From an uncultured Bacteroidota bacterium (GTDB lineage Bacteria > Bacteroidota > Bacteroidia > Chitinophagales > Chitinophagaceae), in assembly GCA_903839875.1 (NCBI GenBank), contig CAIMDZ010000018.1, forward strand, positions 18,793 to 82,792: a stretch of DNA of 64,000 nucleotides. Direction: 5' to 3'. Numbering within the stretch: the first letter of the stretch is position 1; each line of letters starts with the position of its first letter. A program made the position numbers and the translations under genes. A model generated the notes under the pieces. It was not told the origin of the DNA, did no database searches, and saw only the letters and a program-made list of their open reading frames with translations. Positions 53,584-62,760 of the stretch are shown here, in pieces.

Positions 53584-56500
53584 ATGAAGAAATTATTTCC
53601 ATTAATCCTTTTAGTGGCATACTCTATCGCATCTGACGCCCAGATGACGTTTCTTGTTACAGCCGCGCCTTGCCATAATGATGGTGTTATAGGAGCAACA
53701 TTTACTGGTTCCCTTACGCCGCCGCTTACTGTCCGATGGATAACCAGCGGAAGCGCCGGAGCCACAATAACCCACACCGGAGTAAGCGGAATGGCAGATG
53801 CTTTGACGAGTTATTCCGGGGGACCGATTTCGGTTATTGCGTTTGATTCATTGGGTGTAACAGACACCGGATATTTTGCAGGGGCACCCCCTTTTAATGT
53901 ATGTTCTTTAGGAGTTTTTGGCGGCATATGTCCTGCGCCGGATACACTTACTGTAAGCATATGCAGCGGGGGAACAGCGCCATTTACCTACTCCTGGTAT
54001 ATTATAGGCACATCTGGTATTATTGGAACAATGAATCCTATGCCTGCGGCAGCGGGAAATGATTACGGGGTAACAGTTACCGATGCAGCGGGCTGCACCT
54101 ATGGATCCCTGGTTGACCCAATGAATATTTATGCCTACTCTGTACCAACTTTTTATGATAGCGTCAATACAACAACTGCGGCCTGCACAAACGGAACAGC
54201 ATCGGTTTCAATTTACGGGGGAGGAGTTGCCCCATATAGTTATATATGGTCTAACGGAGCTACATCTGCAACTATTGGCAGCCTGGTAATGGGCTGGTAT
54301 GGAGTAACAGTTACAGATGGGCTCGGTTGTACAGCAACAGGCTATGGTTATGTAAACCAGTCAATTTATATTTCAGCTCCTACGGTACCTACTCCCGCAA
54401 CCTGCCTCGCCAGTGATGGGGCGGTAATAGCATTTGGCAGCGGAGGCACACCACCCTATTCCTATGTATGGAGTAATGGCGCTACCACCCAGTCGCAATC
54501 AGGAATACCGGCAGGATTTTACGGAGTAAACGTTACTGATGCCAATGGTTGTATAGGTTCAGACGGAGGATATGTGGGCGTTTCCACACCGATCACGGTT
54601 AATTATACTGCTACACCAAGTTTGTGCACTGCACCTACCGGTACTGCTACCCTGGCAATCAGCGGGGGCACTGCACCTTATACGACATCATGGTACACCA
54701 CTCCACCCCAAACCGGTGTAACCGCAATGTCACTGACCTACGGAGATTACTTTTTTCATGTAACAGATGCAATAGGATGTGTTCAGGAAGGCACCGTTAC
54801 CGTACCTCCGATAGATGTTATGAGCGCAAGCTTTTTGGAAACCCCGGCTTTGTGTACTTTATCCAACGGTAGTATGACCGTATATCCTGTTGGCGGAGTA
54901 ACACCATATCATTATTTATGGAACACCGGCGCTACTACCGCAACAATTACAGGCAAGGCTACAGGTTATTACTCAGTAACCATTACCGATAACCTTGGAT
55001 GCAAATTAACAAAGTGGCAGAACCTTCCATATACGTCGCCTCTCGGGTTAGGGGCGGTATCTACACCTGCATCCTGTATTTTCACCAACGACGGTATTGA
55101 CAGCGCAATTGTATGGGGAGGCACACCTCCTTATTCTTATGCCTGGAGCAGCGGCGGAACAACCCGGACTATTTCAGCGCTGCATTACGGACCATATTGG
55201 GTTACCGCCACTGATGCCATCGGATGTACTACTCCTTACTATATTTATTCCTATGTGGATTATGATACGCTCGGCACAAGCTGTTACTGCACCATAGAAG
55301 GTACGGTTTACAACGATACCAACGGGAACTGCACACAAGACCCGGGTGAAATGGGGATACCAAACGTACAAATACACATTGCCGGCGGCACACTCAATAA
55401 TGGGTATACCTATACGGATGCAGGCGGACACTATTCATACAAGGTTCCTTCAGGATCATACATTGTTTCTGAAAGAGTGCTTGCGTTTTACCCTTTAGCA
55501 TCCTGCCAGCCTAATAATATTCCCGTAACAGTGACAGCAAGTGCAGGTTGCGTAATTAATCAGGATTTTGCCAACTCAATGGATACCATCCATGACATGC
55601 ACATAAGCACATGGGATTATTACCATCCATTTGACCCAATCAGCCATGCGGTTATCGGGCATACCTACACACAAACTACTATCATATCTAATGACGGTAC
55701 TGTACCTGAAGATTCAGTGTATGCCAGCTACAGGACTGATGGACAGATATATGGTCCTTCATTTATTCCCGGAGGTTATTTTTCCGGATCACCCTATTGG
55801 TATAAGGCAGACACATTCGCCTCTATGCAGCCGGGAACATCAAAACAGTTTCTGATCAACTATACGGTACCAACCAACATTCCAATAGGTACGGCCTTAA
55901 CATTTAAGGATACAGTTGTCTATAAAAAACCGGTTGCTAACTGGCTGACTGATTATTCCCCATGGAATAACGTCAACTATTTCAATGCTGTTACCGTTGC
56001 TTCTTTTGACCCTAATTTTAAAGAAGTGAACCCTAAGGGAACCGGGCCGCTAGGGCTGATACCTTATACAGATTCTGTGCTTGAATACATGGTGCATTTC
56101 CAGAACACCGGAACATGGCCGGCAGAAAATATTACTGTATTAGACACACTCGATGATAACCTGGACTGGACATCCCTTACACCTGTATTCCAGTCATCGC
56201 CATGTAAAGTAACCCTATCACAGGCAGGTGCGAAGAAGATAGCTAAGTTTAGTTTCCCGGATATTAACCTTCCTACGAAAGCATCTGATGAGGTGCGCAG
56301 TAATGGTATGCTTACCTACACCATTCACCTGAAACGAAGCCTGACAGTAGGATCACAGATCAGGAACAAAGCATCCATCTATTTTGACTACAACGAACCG
56401 GTGATGACCAATATTACACTGAATACATTACAATCAGCCGGACCCGGAGTAAGCGTGAAAAATATTCCAGCGGTTACATCAAACACATTCAGTGTTTATC

Positions 56501-56736
56501 CAAACCCTGCAAATAACAATTTCACCGCGATCGTTAACTGTGAGCTGGCTACCAGGGGAGAATTAATGATCACAGATGTAACAGGGAAAACAATGATGAC
56601 AAAAACCATTTCTCTGCAAAAAGGAACCCAAAACATTCCTGTGGATGTTCGTAACCTGCCTTCAGGCACTTACTTTGTAACCCTGGATGAAAACGGCGTG
56701 AAACAAACACAAAAACTGGTAATAATTAAATCATAG
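53584..56736 (+). CDS. SprB-repeat surface protein, T9SS type A
   Basis: 1050 residues from the ATG at 53584 (MKKLFPLILLVAYSIASDAQ signal). About seven or eight SprB-type repeats (to about 570), each with G-G-x-x-P-Y-x-Y-x-W-S-N/T-G-A-T-T-x-x-I...G-x-Y-x-V-T-V-T-D-x-x-G-C. Then an SdrD_B-like module with CTIEGTVYNDTNGNCTQDPG (about 572-665). Then a DUF11/DUF7619-type domain (FDPNFKEVNPKG ... YMVHFQNTGTWPAENITVLDTL). The type A sorting signal ends it (FSVYPNPANNNF ... KLVIIKS). SprB repeats occur in gliding adhesins. A sigma-54-type promoter 30 nt upstream and a strong terminator downstream frame it. Confidence 0.9.
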   Translation: MKKLFPLILLVAYSIASDAQMTFLVTAAPCHNDGVIGATFTGSLTPPLTVRWITSGSAGATITHTGVSGMADALTSYSGGPISVIAFDSLGVTDTGYFAGAPPFNVCSLGVFGGICPAPDTLTVSICSGGTAPFTYSWYIIGTSGIIGTMNPMPAAAGNDYGVTVTDAAGCTYGSLVDPMNIYAYSVPTFYDSVNTTTAACTNGTASVSIYGGGVAPYSYIWSNGATSATIGSLVMGWYGVTVTDGLGCTATGYGYVNQSIYISAPTVPTPATCLASDGAVIAFGSGGTPPYSYVWSNGATTQSQSGIPAGFYGVNVTDANGCIGSDGGYVGVSTPITVNYTATPSLCTAPTGTATLAISGGTAPYTTSWYTTPPQTGVTAMSLTYGDYFFHVTDAIGCVQEGTVTVPPIDVMSASFLETPALCTLSNGSMTVYPVGGVTPYHYLWNTGATTATITGKATGYYSVTITDNLGCKLTKWQNLPYTSPLGLGAVSTPASCIFTNDGIDSAIVWGGTPPYSYAWSSGGTTRTISALHYGPYWVTATDAIGCTTPYYIYSYVDYDTLGTSCYCTIEGTVYNDTNGNCTQDPGEMGIPNVQIHIAGGTLNNGYTYTDAGGHYSYKVPSGSYIVSERVLAFYPLASCQPNNIPVTVTASAGCVINQDFANSMDTIHDMHISTWDYYHPFDPISHAVIGHTYTQTTIISNDGTVPEDSVYASYRTDGQIYGPSFIPGGYFSGSPYWYKADTFASMQPGTSKQFLINYTVPTNIPIGTALTFKDTVVYKKPVANWLTDYSPWNNVNYFNAVTVASFDPNFKEVNPKGTGPLGLIPYTDSVLEYMVHFQNTGTWPAENITVLDTLDDNLDWTSLTPVFQSSPCKVTLSQAGAKKIAKFSFPDINLPTKASDEVRSNGMLTYTIHLKRSLTVGSQIRNKASIYFDYNEPVMTNITLNTLQSAGPGVSVKNIPAVTSNTFSVYPNPANNNFTAIVNCELATRGELMITDVTGKTMMTKTISLQKGTQNIPVDVRNLPSGTYFVTLDENGVKQTQKLVIIKS

Positions 56737-56759
56737 TAATTCTAACTGCTAAACTTACC

Positions 56760-56794
56760 AACCCGCTGTTTTATTAACAGCGGGTTGTTTTTTT
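56760..56794 (+). terminator. Rho-independent terminator of the SprB-repeat gene
   Basis: AACCCGCTGTT-ttatt-AACAGCGGGTT followed by TG and seven T. Confidence 0.9.
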
Positions 56795-57236
56795 AAGGTA
56801 ACCAGCGTTTATGAGTTCCGCGGTAGCGGCTAGTGTTGAGGTGTCCTGCGCGAGAATCGTCTGAACCAGGATTTACAGGACCTGCCTACCGGCAGGCAGG
56901 TTAGAAGATTATAGGATGCGCGAGTGCCCGGTGCGAGCTTGTTGGTGAAGAACACCCAACAACGGCGGGAAAAACAGGGGAGGAGTTTGGGAGTGTGTTA
57001 TGCAGCACTCATTTAGTGGGTTTGCTCCTCATAAAGGAGGAAGGATTTCTATCTGGCTTCGTGGGCACTTCGGGAGATTTACTTCGTTATTGATGTCTTT
57101 TCAGTGGTCTCAGTGATATTGTTCTCCGTTTCACTGCGAAATGACGGCTTCGATTGGGCGAGCCAAATAGTAGTCCGAACCTCGAATGGTGCCAACGCCG
57201 TGAGTGCATAATAGCAGAAACCAAGCCCGGACCCAC
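56795..57236. repeat. Composite of dispersed repeats, non-coding
   Basis: About 440 bp without a gene. It contains the string GTCTGAACCAGGATTTACAG (56860), a CTGCCTACCGGCAGGCAG palindrome (56882-56899), and at 56943-56969 an inverted copy of the 26711 repeat (TTCACCA/TGGTGAAGAACACC hairpin core). A CTCCTCATAAAGGAGGA hairpin (about 57026-57042) follows. A short open frame at 57154-57345 is not credible. Confidence 0.55.
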
Positions 57237-57298
57237 TCAACTTATCAACTTATCAACTTGTCAACAAATCAACCATTCAACCATTCAACAAACCAACC
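57237..57298. repeat. Octamer repeat (TATCAACY) abutting the rlmI -7 box
   Basis: Eight units (TCAACT, TATCAACT x2, TGTCAACA, AATCAACC, ATTCAACC, ATTCAACA, AACCAACC) run directly into TACCTTTG at 57299. Confidence 0.85.
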
Positions 57299-57306
57299 TA
57301 CCTTTG
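57299..57306 (+). promoter_or_regulatory. -7 box immediately before rlmI
   Basis: TACCTTTG, a perfect TAnnTTTG, ends 4 nt before the rlmI ATG. The preceding 60 bp are an octamer array in place of a recognisable -33 box. Confidence 0.55.
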
Positions 57307-57310
57307 CAGC

Positions 57311-58483
57311 ATGGCGAAGTACTTTTTAAGAAAGAAAATAGGTGACAGGGTAGTAAGTGGCCACCCCTGGATATTCGGTAATGAACTGGGCGATAACGAA
57401 GGAACAGCGGAGGCGGGCGATATAGTGGAAGTATATTCATACAATGGATCTTTTGTAGGTAAAGGTTATATTAATCCGGCATCGCAGATAAGGATAAGGC
57501 TGCTTACCAGGGATAAAAATGAGGTGATTGATGATCAGTTTTTCTATAAGCGGATAAAGGATGCCTGGGATTACCGCAAACAAATAGGCTACGAAGAAAA
57601 CTGCAGGCTCATTTTCGGAGAGGCGGATCAGTTGCCTGCGCTTATCATAGATAAGTTCAACGACTATTTTGTGATCCAGACCCTGGCGCTGGGAATTGAT
57701 AAATGGAAGGGCGCTATCGTTGACGCCCTGAATAAGCTATTCAGCCCGAAAGGTATTTATGAGCGCAATGATGTGCCTGTGCGTACACTGGAAGGTATGG
57801 AGCAGATAAAAGGTTTTTTGTCGGAGCCATTTGATACCAATATTATTATTCATGAGAACGGTTTGAAATTTCATGTGGACATTGAGAACGGGCAAAAGAC
57901 CGGCTACTTTCTTGACCAGCAGGACAACAGGCGCGCCATTCAGCATATAGTAAAGGGGGCCAGTGTGCTGGAAGTATTTTGCTATACCGGCACCTTCTCG
58001 ATGCATGCTGCAAAATACGGCGCAAAAAAAGTACTTGGACTCGACATTTCGGAAAATGCTGTGGCAACGGCAAGAAGGAATGCGGAGCTGAACGGCTTTG
58101 AAGACATATGTAAGTTTGAGGCGGTTAATGCATTTGATATTCTGAAACAATGGGTAACAGATGGCAGGCGCTACGATGTGGTGATTCTGGACCCGCCGGC
58201 ATTTACCAAGAGCCGGGAAAACATTCAGAATGCCGTAAAGGGCTACAAGGAAATAAACCTGCGCGGCATGAAGCTCACCAAACCGGGAGGGTTCCTGGTG
58301 ACAGCCTCATGTACTAACCTTGTGTCGCCCGAACTGTTCCTGGAGACAATAGGCATGGCGGCTAAGGATGCCAAACGTACGCTGCGGCAGGTTGCCTGGC
58401 TGACCCAGTCAGCCGACCACCCGATACTTTGGAATGTGCCATCTACGCAGTACCTGAAGTTTTTAATTGTGCAGGTGTTGTAG
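57311..58483 (+). CDS. rlmI: 23S rRNA methyltransferase RlmI-like (PUA plus SAM domain)
   Basis: 390 residues. N-terminal PUA domain (about 1-75; RKKIGDRVVSGHPWIFGNEL), a middle domain, and a Rossmann methyltransferase domain with VLEVFCYTGTFSMHAAKYGAKKVLGLDIS (motif I), VVILDPPAFTKSRENI (motif IV) and VTASCTNLV (motif VI Cys). RlmI makes m5C1962 in E. coli 23S rRNA. The Bacteroidota relative is usually annotated as a class I SAM-dependent rRNA methyltransferase, so the exact site is inferred. The start is fixed by the PUA motif. Confidence 0.9.
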   Translation: MAKYFLRKKIGDRVVSGHPWIFGNELGDNEGTAEAGDIVEVYSYNGSFVGKGYINPASQIRIRLLTRDKNEVIDDQFFYKRIKDAWDYRKQIGYEENCRLIFGEADQLPALIIDKFNDYFVIQTLALGIDKWKGAIVDALNKLFSPKGIYERNDVPVRTLEGMEQIKGFLSEPFDTNIIIHENGLKFHVDIENGQKTGYFLDQQDNRRAIQHIVKGASVLEVFCYTGTFSMHAAKYGAKKVLGLDISENAVATARRNAELNGFEDICKFEAVNAFDILKQWVTDGRRYDVVILDPPAFTKSRENIQNAVKGYKEINLRGMKLTKPGGFLVTASCTNLVSPELFLETIGMAAKDAKRTLRQVAWLTQSADHPILWNVPSTQYLKFLIVQVL

Positions 58484-58516
58484 GGCGATTTAGCAATTGA
58501 AATCCATAGCCCTGAA

Positions 58517-59018
58517 CCGTTGTTCCGGATGTTAGCGACGGCGCATCCGGAACTAAGAATGCGCCTCGGTCTATGACCGGCAATCATAGAGCCGCAGATG
58601 ATGATCCGTTGTTCCGGATGTTAGCGACAGCGCATCCGGTACTAAATAATAAGCGCCGTTGTTCCGGATGTTAGCGACAGCGCATCCGGTACTAAGAATT
58701 AGGCTCCGGTCTATGACCGGCATTCATAGAGCCGCAGATGATGATTTGCCAGAATGTTCCATACATTAGCAGCAGAAATATGAATTCCGTTTACAAAACG
58801 GCATTCTATCACCAGTTCCGGATGTCCGTTGTTCCGGATGTTAGCGACAGCGCATCCGGTACTAAGAATGCGCCCCGGTCTATGACCGGCATTCATAGAG
58901 CCGCAGATGATGATGTGCCAGAAAGTTCCATACATCAGAAGCAGAAATATGAATTCCGTTTGCAAAACGGCATTCTATCACCAGTTCCGGATGCCTTTCG
59001 GAACATCTGGAACAACGG
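58517..59018. repeat. Composite tandem repeat block, 170-bp period
   Basis: About 500 bp after rlmI. Unit A (CCGTTGTTCCGGATG...CATCCGGTACTAA, about 44 bp, with a CCGGATG/CATCCGG hairpin) starts at 58517, 58606, 58656 and 58826. Unit B (GGTCTATGACCGG...GCAGATGATGAT) occurs three times. Unit C (AGAA-GTTCCATACAT...CACCAGTTCCGGATG) twice. A-B-C as a whole is duplicated with a 170-bp period (58656 and 58826), and an inverted copy of the start of A closes the block (58999-59018). An open frame at 58738-59040 within it is not a gene. Confidence 0.85.
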
Positions 59019-59061
59019 GGAAACATATATTTATAATTAAACCAGTTAAAAAATAATTAGC

Positions 59062-59544
59062 ATGTCACATTTAAAATTAGTTGCAGTTATTTTTTTATTA
59101 GCGTTAAGTTGTTCAGATATTAAATATAACAATAATACATTTTATGATAGAGAACTAACTTTATTTAGTGATTCAATAAGTTTCAATTCTGATAGCTTGT
59201 ATTTTTCTGATTTTTTTATTGATTATAGTCATATAGGGTTTTACTTAACTGATTTAAAATATCAATGGAAAAGTCATTTTTCTGATAAATATTTTGATGT
59301 ATACATAAAATACGCAGACAGCTCTTATGTCTTGGTTTATTGTGCCGTATCCGGCATTATGAATGGATATTTGCTATTTCCTAAAAAGTATAGACATACT
59401 TATCTTTTTAAAAGAAGTAACGGCGAACAAATTTTAGACGTGAAAAGTGAAGAGCCGATAGAAAGTGGAAAAATTAAAGGTGATACTTTATTTTTGAAAT
59501 GCTATAATCCAGATGTTGTCAGATTTGTAAAATTTAAAAAATAG
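59062..59544 (+). CDS. AT-rich predicted lipoprotein of unknown function
   Basis: 160 residues. Lipoprotein signal MSHLKLVAVIFLLALSC with Cys17. The mature part is beta-rich with many Phe, Tyr, Ser and Asp (YFSDFFIDYSHIGFY, YVLVYCAVSGIMNGY). No family is recognised. Base composition is strikingly more AT-rich than that of all the flanking genes, and it lies straight behind the composite repeat block; both fit recent acquisition. Confidence 0.6.
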   Translation: MSHLKLVAVIFLLALSCSDIKYNNNTFYDRELTLFSDSISFNSDSLYFSDFFIDYSHIGFYLTDLKYQWKSHFSDKYFDVYIKYADSSYVLVYCAVSGIMNGYLLFPKKYRHTYLFKRSNGEQILDVKSEEPIESGKIKGDTLFLKCYNPDVVRFVKFKK

Positions 59545-59731
59545 AAAGAGCTTGCAGTCAATGAAAAAAAACATATTCAGGATTTGACATTTAACACATT
59601 TACTCTTTACCCCTTTAACCTTAAAATCCCTATTACCCTTTCACCCTTTAACCCCGTTTTACTATTGAACAAATAAAAAATAATACGTACATTGCATACA
59701 GGTTATTACACTGGAATTTAAATCAGTTTTT

Positions 59732-60985
59732 ATGAACGCTATTTTATATAAAAAGACCGGGAATAAAGGAATTATAATGCTGTGCCTGATGGTCCTTGGT
59801 TTCGGGGGCAGGGCGCAAACGATCAACACCATTGCCGGGAGTGGAAGCGCCGGGTTTAACGGCGACCTGCCAGCTACAGCTACGCAGTTGTGGGCGCCTA
59901 CGGGTGTGGCAGTGAGTGGCGGAGTGGTGTATGTGGCAGACAGGCGCAATAACCGCATTCGCAGGATAAACGGACAGGGGCCTGTGCTGACAATTGCCGG
60001 CAACGATAATTCAGATAATACCGGCGATGGCGGTCCGGCAACGGATGCTTCATTGAACGACCCGGCTGGGATAGCAGTGGATGGCACGGGTAATATTTAC
60101 TTTGCCGACAAGAGCAATAACCGTGTGCGGAAGATAACACCTGACGGTATGATTACAGCCTTTGCAGGAAATGGTGAAAAAGGATGGAGCGGAGATGGCG
60201 GCGCAGCAACAGCGGCAACGCTGAAAACCCCTGTGGGCGTGGCTGTGGACCGTGCAGGCAATGTGTATATAGCCGATGCAGGTAACAATATAGTGCGCAA
60301 GGTAACTCCGCAGGGAGTGATAAGTACCATTGCAGGAACCGGTGTTGCCGGATATACCGGCGATACACTGAAAGCGGTGGCCGTGCAACTGAATGCGCCC
60401 ACCGGCGTGGCCGTGGATACTGCCGGCAATGTGTATATAGCCGATACCTGGAACTACAGGATTAGAAAAGTAACCCCGGACGGAAAAATAAGCACTGTAG
60501 CAGGTACAGGCGGCGCAGGAAACAAGGGTGATATGGACCGTGCCACAGCCGCAGAACTGAATCTGCCGACAGGTGTTGCTGTAGACAAGGAAGGCAGCAT
60601 TTATATAGCTGAGCAGGGCAGCAACCGTGTGCGCAGGGTCGTGCCATCTGGCTACATTTATACGCTGGCCGGCACAACCAATGCGGGTTTCAGCGGCGAC
60701 GGCGGACCAGGAACTTTAGCAGATATGAACGAGCCTTATGGTATAGCGCTGGATGGTGCAGGCACCTGCCTGTATGTAGCCGAACAGGAAAATAACAGGG
60801 TACGCAGGATAAACATACCACCAATACCAAAGGTGGTGAAACCCGCACCGGCAACAGCAAAAGCACCCACACAGCAACAGCCATTTAAATCACCACCACC
60901 TATGCGCAGCGGCACTCCTACCTACCAGCCCAGCCCATCAGGGCCTAATGGTGTCGGGCAGACTACTTATCACAGGAAGGGGTGA
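59732..60985 (+). CDS. NHL-repeat secreted beta-propeller protein
   Basis: 417 residues. N-terminal signal-like stretch GIIMLCLMVLGFGGRAQ. Six NHL repeats (about 30-350) with the consensus G-V-A-V-D-x-x-G-N-V/I-Y-I-A-D-x-x-N-N-R-I/V-R-K-V/I-x-x-x-G-x-I-x-T-x-A-G, each followed by G-x-x-G-x-x-G-D-G-G-x-A. This would form a six-bladed propeller. The C-terminal ~70 residues are Pro/Gln-rich and disordered (PAPATAKAPTQQQP). No T9SS signal is seen. The stop codon is the first base triplet of a GC-rich palindrome (60984-61022). Probably periplasmic or released; ligand unknown. Confidence 0.85.
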   Translation: MNAILYKKTGNKGIIMLCLMVLGFGGRAQTINTIAGSGSAGFNGDLPATATQLWAPTGVAVSGGVVYVADRRNNRIRRINGQGPVLTIAGNDNSDNTGDGGPATDASLNDPAGIAVDGTGNIYFADKSNNRVRKITPDGMITAFAGNGEKGWSGDGGAATAATLKTPVGVAVDRAGNVYIADAGNNIVRKVTPQGVISTIAGTGVAGYTGDTLKAVAVQLNAPTGVAVDTAGNVYIADTWNYRIRKVTPDGKISTVAGTGGAGNKGDMDRATAAELNLPTGVAVDKEGSIYIAEQGSNRVRRVVPSGYIYTLAGTTNAGFSGDGGPGTLADMNEPYGIALDGAGTCLYVAEQENNRVRRINIPPIPKVVKPAPATAKAPTQQQPFKSPPPMRSGTPTYQPSPSGPNGVGQTTYHRKG

Positions 60986-61022
60986 CCTCTCCCCGGCCCT
61001 CTCCCAAGGAGAGGGTGAGGTC
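60984..61022. repeat. Bipartite GC-rich palindrome at the NHL-gene stop
   Basis: GACCTC ... CCCTCTCC-caa-GGAGAGGG-t-GAGGTC, two nested stems. It overlaps the TGA of the NHL gene. Same family as the palindromes that bound the DUF559 insert in miaB (CCCTCCC-TTCG-GGGGAGGG). Confidence 0.75.
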
Positions 61023-61214
61023 GAATGAGTTATGTACTATGCGAAACGGCATTTGAGTGTTTATGGGTAGTAGAGAAGGAATGCATTCCGTCTACGTGTG
61101 CGAATCAACCACCTTGGTTATTGTCGGCCATGATGGGGCTAAGTGCTAAATCTCAACGGGTCATGGTTCAACGCAGCTGCCAATGACAGTACTTTGATTA
61201 GCATTGCTTTTATT

Positions 61215-62639
61215 TTAACACTCACTCAGGCTTATCGGCAGTTGCACGGCGAGGCCGCCTTCGGCGGTTTCTTTGTATTTATGATCCATGTCGAGGGCGG
61301 TTTCCCACATGGTGTTGACGACGGCATCGAGGGAGATGCGGGCATGATCGGGATTACTTTGAAGGGCAAGTTGGGCAGCGGTTATGGCTTTTATCGCACC
61401 CATAGTATTACGTTCTATACACGGTACCTGCACTAGTCCGCCAACGGGATCGCAGGTGAGGCCGAGGTGGTGCTCCATGGCTATCTCAGCGGCCATAAGG
61501 CTTTGATCTACGGTACCTCCAAGAGCTTCGGTGAGGGCGCCGGCGGCCATGGAAGCGGATACGCCTATCTCGGCCTGACAGCCACCCATGGCAGCGGAAA
61601 GGGTTGCCCCCTTTTTGAAAATGCTGCCTATCTCGGATGCTGTTAGCAGGAACTTAATGATCTTTTCGGGGTCGTTGCCATCGCAGAAGGCGATAAAGTA
61701 GAGCAGCACTGCCGGCACCACGCCTGCAGCGCCATTGGTGGGCGCGGTGACCACACGGCTGAAAGATGCGTTCTCTTCGTTGACCGCAAGTGCGAAACAA
61801 CTAACCCAGTCGAGGATGTATTTGAATGAATGACCACCACTGCGCATGACGAGCAGCCACTCATCGAAATTGGCGTATGGTTTGCCATCAGTGAGTGTCA
61901 CATTCAGATCAAATGCGCGGCGCTTTACATTGAGTCCGCCGGGGAGTATGCCACCAATGCGACAACCACGGTAGATGCAGTCGCGCATTGTTTGCCAGAT
62001 TTTTAATACACCTGCTTTAACTTCAGCTTCGGGCTTCCATGCTTTTTCATTTTCCATGACAACATCTGAAATTCCGAGTCCGGTTTTATCGCAGGCCGCC
62101 TGCAGGTATTCTGCTTTTTCGATTGGGTAAGGTAGTTGAATCATGGTACCATCGCCATCCTCTTCACCTTCCTTAACTACAAAACCACCACCAATGGAAT
62201 AGTAGGTTTCGGCGATCTCATCACCATCGTTGAAGGAGCAAAGAAAGGTAAGGGCATTGGGATGGAACGGGAGGCTCTCATGGAACAGGAAAACGACATC
62301 GTGTTCCGGGTCGAATGTAATCTGCTTTTCGTTGCTGAGAAATAGCGTTTTTTGTTCAGTGATTAGTTCGATACGGGGAGTAATTTCGTCAACTGCGAAC
62401 GTAACAGGATCTTCTCCGCAGAGGCCAAGCAGAACTGCAACGTCAGTGCCGTGGCCCTTGCCGGTTTTAGCAAGCGAGCCATAAAGTAATACCCTTACCG
62501 AGGTAACTTTATCTATGCCTTTTGATTTAATAGTATCAATAAAACGAAGCGCTGCGCGCCACGGACCAAGTGTATGCGAACTACTGGGACCAATGCCAAT
62601 CTTGAAGATGTCGAACACCGAAATACTTTCCTGTTTCAC
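61215..62639 (-). CDS. sdaA: L-serine ammonia-lyase (4Fe-4S, one-chain form)
   Basis: 474 residues. It deaminates L-serine to pyruvate with a 4Fe-4S cluster in the cytosol. Seen: the N-terminal beta-domain motif [18 protein letters not shown] (substrate loop), [33 protein letters not shown] and [19 protein letters not shown], which holds two of the three cluster Cys residues. Translation starts with GTG at 62639, five bases after a TATCTTTG -7 box, so a leaderless mRNA with a non-AUG start is implied. The start is required by the [12 protein letters not shown]-terminus. Confidence 0.94.
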   Translation of the reverse strand: MKQESISVFDIFKIGIGPSSSHTLGPWRAALRFIDTIKSKGIDKVTSVRVLLYGSLAKTGKGHGTDVAVLLGLCGEDPVTFAVDEITPRIELITEQKTLFLSNEKQITFDPEHDVVFLFHESLPFHPNALTFLCSFNDGDEIAETYYSIGGGFVVKEGEEDGDGTMIQLPYPIEKAEYLQAACDKTGLGISDVVMENEKAWKPEAEVKAGVLKIWQTMRDCIYRGCRIGGILPGGLNVKRRAFDLNVTLTDGKPYANFDEWLLVMRSGGHSFKYILDWVSCFALAVNEENASFSRVVTAPTNGAAGVVPAVLLYFIAFCDGNDPEKIIKFLLTASEIGSIFKKGATLSAAMGGCQAEIGVSASMAAGALTEALGGTVDQSLMAAEIAMEHHLGLTCDPVGGLVQVPCIERNTMGAIKAITAAQLALQSNPDHARISLDAVVNTMWETALDMDHKYKETAEGGLAVQLPISLSEC

Positions 62640-62644
62640 GTGCG

Positions 62645-62652
62645 CAAAGATA
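62645..62652 (-). promoter_or_regulatory. -7 box immediately before sdaA
   Basis: Minus-strand TATCTTTG, a perfect TAnnTTTG, 5 nt before the GTG start. ACTTTT-rich heptamers lie upstream (62660-62682). Confidence 0.55.
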
Positions 62653-62760
62653 GGGGATAAGTAAAAAGTTAAAAGTTAAAACCATAAAGTAGTACAGTAA
62701 TATTTAGAGCAACAACCCTACCCCCTCGATTAAAAGGGAACTGCAGTTCCGGGGAAAAAA

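Noticed and set aside
57154..57345. 63-residue ORF before rlmI
   Set aside because: It is translated octamer repeat plus the out-of-frame start of rlmI.
58738..59040. 100-residue ORF in the composite repeat
   Set aside because: It lies entirely in duplicated non-coding units, with the same peptide encoded twice, and has no ribosome-binding site or family.
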